Shown: piece after piece, positions 14,059 to 18,572 of the stretch
How the letters are laid out: each line of letters begins with the position of its first letter
Position numbering within the stretch: position 1 is the stretch's first letter
Assembly (NCBI GenBank): GCA_022866585.1
Contig: JALHUP010000394.1
Coordinates: 1 to 18,572 of the forward strand
Source: Candidatus Zixiibacteriota bacterium
Lineage (GTDB): Bacteria; Zixibacteria; MSB-5A5; SM1-73
Reading direction: 5' to 3'
Length of the DNA stretch: 18,572 bases
Position numbers and translations under genes: made by a program
The notes under the pieces: generated by a model
The model's database searches: none
Seen by the model: the letters and a program-made list of their open reading frames with translations, nothing else
What the model was told of the DNA's origin: nothing

Positions 14059-14610
14059 ATGACAAAGTGCAGACGCATTAAGGGGCTCCACGACATTATC
14101 ACGATACAGCACAAGCCGACCGCCAAAATAGAGCTTGAAGCCACAGGGTTGAGTGGTATCAGGACAGTGGACGGATTCAAAAGAAAGGATAGCGTAGCTT
14201 GTCCACGCACCTGGGTCTTCGCCACCAGGCCGAGATTTGTTCGCCATCTAAAACCCATTGAAAAATCTCTTCTGGTGGAAAAAGTTGAGGAACCGGTGGT
14301 GAGTGTTTTTGAGGAAGCCGAAGAGGTGGTGGTGCTGGCAGAAATGCCGGGTGCAGAAAAAGAAAGCATTAGGTGCACAATAAAGGATGACATTCTTTTT
14401 GTATCGGCTGAAGCTAAGGATAGGTGGGGAGCAAAAAGATATGAGAAAGAGATCTTATTGCCCTTTGTAGCTTGCCCCAGCAGTTTGAAAACTTCATACG
14501 AGAACCAAATCTTAGAGATCAAGCTGGCAAGAAGCCAAAAAGGTCCGAATTTGGATCCCGTGGAGAAGAACAAAAAGAAGGAAAATCCGACTTCTTTGTT
14601 CTTAGGATAA
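14059..14610 (+). CDS. Second Hsp20/alpha-crystallin-family protein (GvpH-like)
   Basis: A 183-aa protein with an alpha-crystallin domain at about residues 78-157: EEPVVSVFEEAEEVVVLAEMPGAEKESI, KDDILFVSAEAK, then ENQILEIKL. The N-terminal ~75 residues are Arg/Lys-rich and unlike the first Hsp20 at 8006. The C-terminal 25 residues are a Lys/Asn-rich extension. It is only moderately similar to the first copy (about a third of the crystallin-domain residues look the same by eye), so this is an old paralogue. The ATG at 14059 is three bases after the previous stop, with only AAGG directly against it, so the start is uncertain. No other good ATG precedes the crystallin domain. A small chaperone role toward Gvp proteins is inferred. 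Confidence 0.8.
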   Translation: MTKCRRIKGLHDIITIQHKPTAKIELEATGLSGIRTVDGFKRKDSVACPRTWVFATRPRFVRHLKPIEKSLLVEKVEEPVVSVFEEAEEVVVLAEMPGAEKESIRCTIKDDILFVSAEAKDRWGAKRYEKEILLPFVACPSSLKTSYENQILEIKLARSQKGPNLDPVEKNKKKENPTSLFLG

Positions 14611-14624
14611 AAAAAGGAGTTAGC

Positions 14625-14999
14625 ATGAAGCATACCATTTTGGTAGTTGATGACGAAACCCAGATCTCTGATCTTTTAAGAGATTTCTTAACCCAGGAGG
14701 GTTACCAGGTGTTTACCGCCGCAAATGGAGTCGAGGCAATTTCTTTAGGAAAACAGAATAGACTCGATTTGGCTCTTCTGGACCTAAAGATGCCCGGGAT
14801 GGACGGAATCGAGGTATTTCAAAAGTTGAGGGAGGTTAAAAAGGATATAGGGGTGATCATCCTGACCGGTTACGGGACGTTGAAGACCGCTAAACAGGCG
14901 ATGAGATTAGGCGCCCATGATTATCTTACTAAACCATTCGACTTAGGGTTGGTAAAAAGCGTCATCCGGGAAGCCTTAGAAAGGAAAGAGGTGGGATGA
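14625..14999 (+). CDS. Stand-alone receiver-domain protein (CheY-like)
   Basis: A 124-aa single receiver domain. The acidic pair is Asp9-Asp10 (ILVVDDE), the phosphoacceptor Asp53 lies in LALLDLKMPGMDG, the switch Thr81 in ILTGYG, and Lys103 in LTKPF. All catalytic residues are intact and there is no output domain, so it likely acts by protein-protein contact after phosphorylation. No histidine kinase is in the window. The ATG at 14625 is fixed by AAAAGGAG 6 bases upstream. The open frame extends to 14472, but that part overlaps the previous gene and shows no receiver homology. Its stop region overlaps the next gvpF/L gene. Placement inside the gas vesicle operon suggests control of assembly or buoyancy. 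Confidence 0.9.
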   Translation: MKHTILVVDDETQISDLLRDFLTQEGYQVFTAANGVEAISLGKQNRLDLALLDLKMPGMDGIEVFQKLREVKKDIGVIILTGYGTLKTAKQAMRLGAHDYLTKPFDLGLVKSVIREALERKEVG

Positions 15000-15001
15000 A
15001 A

Positions 15002-15811
15002 ATGGCTGAGGAACGCAAATCTGAAGAAGGAAGATACATCTATTGCATGATAGATTTCAAAGAGAAAGACCCGGAAAAAAACTTTGGTCCCTTGGGCATA
15101 GGCGAAAGAGGGGATCTTCTGCGTTCCTTAAATTATAAAGATGTCGCCGCGGTGATCAGCAATTCCCCGATTAAAAAATATCCGGTCTCAAGAGAAAACT
15201 GTTTACCCCACCAGCGGGCAGTCGAGGCGGTGATGAAAGAAGGTTTTACCGTTTTGCCAGTTAGATATTGCACCATTGCGGAGGATGAAGAGCAGGTGAA
15301 GAAAATTTTGAAAAGAGATTATGAAAGATTTAAAGACCTACTTTTAAAAATGGAAAACAAGGTGGAGCTGGGGTTGAAGGCTATATTTGATGAAAAGCTG
15401 ATTTATCAAGACATTCTGGCTAAAAATAAAGAGATCAGACTATGGAAAGAAAAGTTGATGAACAAACCTCCGGAGAAGACTTACCAAAAGCGAATCGAGC
15501 TGGGGGGGATGGTTGAATCTGCACTTAATACAGAAAAAGAAAAGGCGAAGGCACAAGCACTCAGAACCTTGAAAGGACTGGCTGAGGATTATGTCGTCGC
15601 TGATAATTACGGGGAGAGGATGCTTTTAAATGCTTCCTTCTTAGTAGAGAGAAACAAAGAGCCAGAATTTGATAAGAAGGTGGATGAGTTAAATGAGAGG
15701 TTCGAGCAAAGGGTGAAGCTAAAATATGTGGGAGGGATGCCTCCCTTTAATTTTGTCAATTTGGAGATAGACTTAAATGTGGAAGGGGTGAAATTAGATG
15801 CTGGTAATTGA
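15002..15811 (+). CDS. gvpL: Gas vesicle protein GvpL/GvpF (second copy)
   Basis: A 269-aa protein of the GvpL/GvpF family. It has GRYIYCMIDF at the N-terminus, DVAAVISNSPIKKYP, HQRAVEAVMKEGFTVLPVRYCT, YQKRIELGGMVESAL, LNASFLVERN and a C-terminal LKYVGGMPPFNFVNLEI. There is no J-domain, unlike the paralogue at 12363. GvpF/L proteins bind GvpA early in vesicle assembly. I prefer the ATG at 15002 because GAGGTG lies 8 bases upstream. The ATG at 14996 would overlap the receiver stop (ATGA) but sits only 2 bases from that site. The 3' end overlaps gvpG by 14 bases. Confidence 0.93.
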   Translation: MAEERKSEEGRYIYCMIDFKEKDPEKNFGPLGIGERGDLLRSLNYKDVAAVISNSPIKKYPVSRENCLPHQRAVEAVMKEGFTVLPVRYCTIAEDEEQVKKILKRDYERFKDLLLKMENKVELGLKAIFDEKLIYQDILAKNKEIRLWKEKLMNKPPEKTYQKRIELGGMVESALNTEKEKAKAQALRTLKGLAEDYVVADNYGERMLLNASFLVERNKEPEFDKKVDELNERFEQRVKLKYVGGMPPFNFVNLEIDLNVEGVKLDAGN

Positions 15812-16028
15812 CGATATACTGCTTTTGCCCTGTAGGGGACTTCTGGGCATATTCGAAAAGATTCATGATATGGCAAAAAAAGAGGTAAGTGATGAAAGAT
15901 ATGCACTGGAGAAGTTGATGGAACTTCAATTGCGCTACGAGATGGACGAGATAAGCGAAGAGGAATATAATAAGGAGGAAACAAAGTTGCAGGCAAAATT
16001 AAATGCTCTCAGAGAGGCGGATGAATAA
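15798..16028 (+). CDS. gvpG: Gas vesicle protein GvpG
   Basis: A 76-aa protein with the GvpG pattern: LLLPCRGLLGIFEKIHDMA at the N-terminus, then a charged helix with LMELQLRYEMDEISEEEYNKEE. GvpG is a small essential assembly factor that works with GvpF and GvpL. Length is normal. AAGGGGTGA about 8 bases upstream fixes the ATG, which lies within the last codons of the upstream gvpL (14-base overlap), a strong sign of coupling. Confidence 0.93.
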   Translation: MLVIDDILLLPCRGLLGIFEKIHDMAKKEVSDERYALEKLMELQLRYEMDEISEEEYNKEETKLQAKLNALREADE

Positions 16029-16108
16029 TAGTTATGGCTGAAAAGCTAAGGCTCGAATTTGAGTCAAAAGACAAAAATACTATCCCACTTTTAGAAGGAG
16101 GCGACAAA

Positions 16109-16372
16109 ATGGAGATGACGGTGCCGAAATTAATCGAGCGGGCGCGGGAGCAATTAGCCGAGGCGATAGGGTTGAAGCTTTCCTCAACTCTGGAGGCTTC
16201 AAAAGATGACCAAGGTTGGCACATTTCTGTAGAGATGATCGAGAAGAAATCGATTCCGGATGGGATGGACATATTAGCCACCTACGAAGCCCGGTTAAAC
16301 GATAAGGGGGAGTTGTTAGAGTTTGGTCGCAAAAAGCTTCGCAAACGCATAGATACTGAAGACCAGGAATAA
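16109..16372 (+). CDS. gvpO: Gas vesicle protein GvpO
   Basis: An 87-aa protein (from this start) with the GvpO core: a helix with ERAREQLAEAIG, then GWHISVEMIEKKSIPDGMDILATYEARLNDKGELLEFGRKK. GvpO supports vesicle formation and in haloarchaea can act with GvpN. I chose ATG 16109 because AGAAGGAGG lies 7 bases before it. The open frame also has an upstream ATG at 16034 (112 aa), five bases after gvpG, without a clear ribosome site. Its extra 25 residues are not part of the GvpO core. If the long form is real, the strong internal site is a coincidence, which is unlikely but possible. Confidence 0.85.
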   Translation: MEMTVPKLIERAREQLAEAIGLKLSSTLEASKDDQGWHISVEMIEKKSIPDGMDILATYEARLNDKGELLEFGRKKLRKRIDTEDQE

Positions 16373-16398
16373 AAAGATAGCTAAAACAGGGAAAAGCG

Positions 16399-18432
16399 AT
16401 GCCAGAAAACGGCTCCAGTTTTTTAGGTAACCAAGAGCTGAAATTGATACTCTTTGGCGGGAAGGGTGGAAGTGGAAAGACCACATCCGCTGCCGCTTCT
16501 GCCATACATTTGGCTCGAACTAATCCAGATAAGAGGATACTTTTGGTCTCCACCGACCCGGCGCACTCCTTAGGAGATAGTTTTGACTTCAGGATAGGCA
16601 ACCAAATTACTCCTATAAAAGATGCACCTGGTCTTTCTGCTTTGGAGATAGATGCCTCAGAGTTGCTTGTGGATTTCAAGGAAAAACATGGAAATGCAAT
16701 CAAGAAGCTGGCTGACCGGGGCACCTACTTTGATCAACAGGACATAGCCGATTTCTTCTGCCTTTCCCTGCCGGGTTTGGATGAGCTTATGGCAATTATA
16801 AAGGTGGCGGATATCTTAAAATCGAATGGTTATGACCTGATCATCTTGGATACGGCACCCACCGGACACACCATGAGGTTATTGGACCTGCCGGGACAAA
16901 TGCTGAAATGGATAGATGTTTTCGATCTGATGCAGCATAAACATCGTTACATGTCGAAGCAATTTCTGGGTGTGTATATAAAAGATGATGCGGACGAGTT
17001 CTTAGATATAATGTCTGAGGATGTAAAAAAAGTAAGGGCTCTTCTTTTGAATTCCGTGACAACGGAATTTGTTCCGGTTACCATTCCAGAAACTTTGAGC
17101 ATAAATGAAACTGAGAGGCTTGTGGTTTTTTTGAAGAATCTTGGAATTCCGGTAAAAAGCATCATCGTTAATCGGGTAATAAAAGAAGGGGGGTGCATTT
17201 TCTGCTTATCTAAAAGAAGAGAACAACAATGGCATATGAGAGAAATTGAAGATAAGTTCAAAGAATATAATCTCCACAAAATCTCCTTATTCCCCCAGGA
17301 GATTAGAGGAATAAATGAACTAAAAGAGTTCGGTTCAGCCTTGTTTGATGGAACTTTTCAACATCAACCAGCAGTTGTTGTTCCATGCTCAACCAAAAGG
17401 ACCGCTCAGGTGAAATCCACGGAAGCAAACTCCAAGCTTTCAGATATTTGCCACCGGGATTTGCAGTTCATCCTGTTTGGTGGGAAGGGGGGCGTGGGCA
17501 AAACCTCAATGGCATCTGCTACAGCTTTATATCTGGCTAAACAAAATCCCCAAAAGAAGATATTAGTCTTTTCCACTGATCCGGCTCATTCATTATCTGA
17601 TTCATTCGGCTGTTCAGTTGGCAACGAGATTACCCCTATAAACGCTTGTGGCAATCTTTATGCGTTGGAGATAGATGCCACCCAATTAGTTGAGGATTTC
17701 AAGCAGGAATACAGGGAGGGAATAGATGAGATCTTTGATAATTTTCTGGGTAATAAGGCGGATATAAAGTTTGACCGTGAGGTGATGAGCGAGCTTATCT
17801 CCCTTTCTCCTCCGGGATTGGATGAGCTCATGGCTTTAAGAAAGATTATGGAATTAAGCGAAGAGGAGAAATATGATCTGTATGTTTTAGACACATCTCC
17901 CACCGGGCATCTGCTTCGTTTTTTGGAGCTTCCTTCATTGATCCAGGATTGGTTAAAAACCTTCTTTAAATTGTTGTTGAAATATAAAGAGGTGGTGGGG
18001 TTAAACAAAATAGCCCAGCAGCTTCTTTCTCTCTCAAAAAGTATCAAAAGAGTACAGAAAACTCTTACAGATCCTAAAAAGAACGAGTTTGTGGCTATCA
18101 CCATTCCGGAAGCTATGGGTATAGCGGAAACAGAAAGACTACTTTCCTCTCTCAAGAGACTTGAAGTTCCCTGTCGACACGTTGTCCTCAACATGCTTAT
18201 TCCATCAACTGAGTGTGGATTCTGTACGCGCAAGATGGAGGAACAACGGAAGTATGTCCAAGAGGCTAAGAGAAAATTCTTTGATTATCTGATTAGTGAA
18301 ATTCCATTATTCCCCCATGAAATCAAGGGAATTGACAATTTAACTGAACTCTCTGGGATTATGTATGGGAAAAATGTGGCAAAAGGTGCTGGAGTTTTAA
18401 AATCTGTGTGGCAAAGTATAAAACTGTCTTAA
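16399..18432 (+). CDS. Tandem ArsA/Get3-type ATPase
   Basis: A 677-aa protein made of two full ArsA/Get3 ATPase halves. Half one has the P-loop GKGGSGKT at 21-28, TDPAHSLGDSF, DTAPTGHTMRLL and a CxxC at Cys266/Cys269. Half two has GKGGVGKT at 362-369, TDPAHSLSDSF, DTSPTGHLLRFL and a CxxC at Cys606/Cys609. The P-loop Lys needed for dimer-wise catalysis is present in both. The CxxC pair is the zinc-binding motif of Get3-type factors that carry membrane proteins; classical ArsA arsenite pumps lack it. There is no arsB or arsR nearby. I infer a soluble protein-targeting or holding role for hydrophobic Gvp proteins. ATG 16399 lies 26 bases after gvpO, with only a weak GGGAAAAG site. Confidence 0.9.
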   Translation: MPENGSSFLGNQELKLILFGGKGGSGKTTSAAASAIHLARTNPDKRILLVSTDPAHSLGDSFDFRIGNQITPIKDAPGLSALEIDASELLVDFKEKHGNAIKKLADRGTYFDQQDIADFFCLSLPGLDELMAIIKVADILKSNGYDLIILDTAPTGHTMRLLDLPGQMLKWIDVFDLMQHKHRYMSKQFLGVYIKDDADEFLDIMSEDVKKVRALLLNSVTTEFVPVTIPETLSINETERLVVFLKNLGIPVKSIIVNRVIKEGGCIFCLSKRREQQWHMREIEDKFKEYNLHKISLFPQEIRGINELKEFGSALFDGTFQHQPAVVVPCSTKRTAQVKSTEANSKLSDICHRDLQFILFGGKGGVGKTSMASATALYLAKQNPQKKILVFSTDPAHSLSDSFGCSVGNEITPINACGNLYALEIDATQLVEDFKQEYREGIDEIFDNFLGNKADIKFDREVMSELISLSPPGLDELMALRKIMELSEEEKYDLYVLDTSPTGHLLRFLELPSLIQDWLKTFFKLLLKYKEVVGLNKIAQQLLSLSKSIKRVQKTLTDPKKNEFVAITIPEAMGIAETERLLSSLKRLEVPCRHVVLNMLIPSTECGFCTRKMEEQRKYVQEAKRKFFDYLISEIPLFPHEIKGIDNLTELSGIMYGKNVAKGAGVLKSVWQSIKLS

Positions 18433-18572
18433 ATATAATAATTAGATTAGGTAGGATGCGTCCACATAGAGGACAAGAAAAGAGAGAAAGCGAGCTAAAA
18501 GACAATCGGATAGGAAATCCGAAGTTGAAAAGCCTTATAAAATTCAGATATTGTATAAAACGCAGTTAGTTG

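Noticed and set aside
14472..14624. N-terminal extension of the receiver protein
   Set aside because: It overlaps the Hsp20 gene out of frame, and a strong ribosome site precedes the ATG at 14625.
16399..18432. Arsenite efflux ATPase (arsA) role
   Set aside because: No arsB, arsD or arsR gene nearby, and both halves carry the Get3-type CxxC, so I did not assign the arsA symbol.
18456..18566. Short frame (37 codons) after the ArsA-like gene
   Set aside because: Basic, low-complexity product and weak ribosome site; I see no support for a gene in 18433-18572.

Overview
The window holds a long, single-strand (+) gas vesicle gene cluster in a diderm (Gram-negative-type) bacterium, preceded by a small copper-homeostasis region and an inserted accessory cassette. 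The bacterial assignment rests on a perfect sigma70-type promoter, Shine-Dalgarno-led genes, a tRNA without encoded CCA, and an outer-membrane beta-barrel gene with a signal peptide inside the cluster. The mix of a GvpF/L-J-domain fusion, a CDC48-like ATPase, a double ArsA/Get3-like ATPase and a PorV/FadL-like barrel suggests a little-cultured lineage near the FCB/candidate-phylum bacteria. I cannot name the organism.

Region 1 (1-2889) begins with the C-terminal part of a CopA-type P-type ATPase and ends with a membrane-anchored cupredoxin gene. Between them sits a three-gene unit (TIGR04255-family protein, an unknown 181-aa protein, and a HEPN-domain protein) with its own consensus promoter. 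Just before the cupredoxin gene there is a second, diverged copA tail without a body. This indicates that the cassette came in by recombination at a copA 3' end. Region 2 (2890-3664) is non-coding except for a tRNA-Arg(ACG) with a strong bidirectional terminator. It carries a cluster of short perfect palindromes, a 21-bp tandem repeat and GGGGACG motifs.

Region 3 (3665-18432) is the gas vesicle cluster. In order it holds: an unknown ORF coupled to gvpA; gvpA; a 393-aa coiled-coil/GvpC-like protein with an internal translation start; a 94-bp element with terminal inverted repeats; a protein with six DnaJ-type CxxCxGxG motifs; gvpN; two small coiled-coil proteins; an Hsp20/GvpH-like protein; a PorV/FadL-like outer-membrane protein; a CDC48/VAT-like double AAA ATPase; a 57-aa membrane protein; GvpF/L fused to a J-domain; a 208-aa protein with faint TraB/EreA-like features; a second Hsp20-like protein; a stand-alone receiver; a second GvpF/L; gvpG; gvpO; and a tandem ArsA/Get3-like ATPase. 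Spacings are short from gvpN on, with several ATGA or TTGA overlaps, so most of it is probably transcribed as one or a few units.

The unusual theme is chaperone content. The J-domain and the cysteine-rich zinc-finger region of DnaJ appear as separate parts, one fused to GvpF/L and one free. They are joined by two small heat-shock proteins, a CDC48-type unfoldase, GvpN and a Get3-like targeting ATPase. My inference is that this is a dedicated machine for handling the very hydrophobic GvpA during vesicle assembly, with a receiver domain as a possible control input. No gvpJ, gvpK, gvpM or gvpS homologue is visible here; they may lie outside the window.
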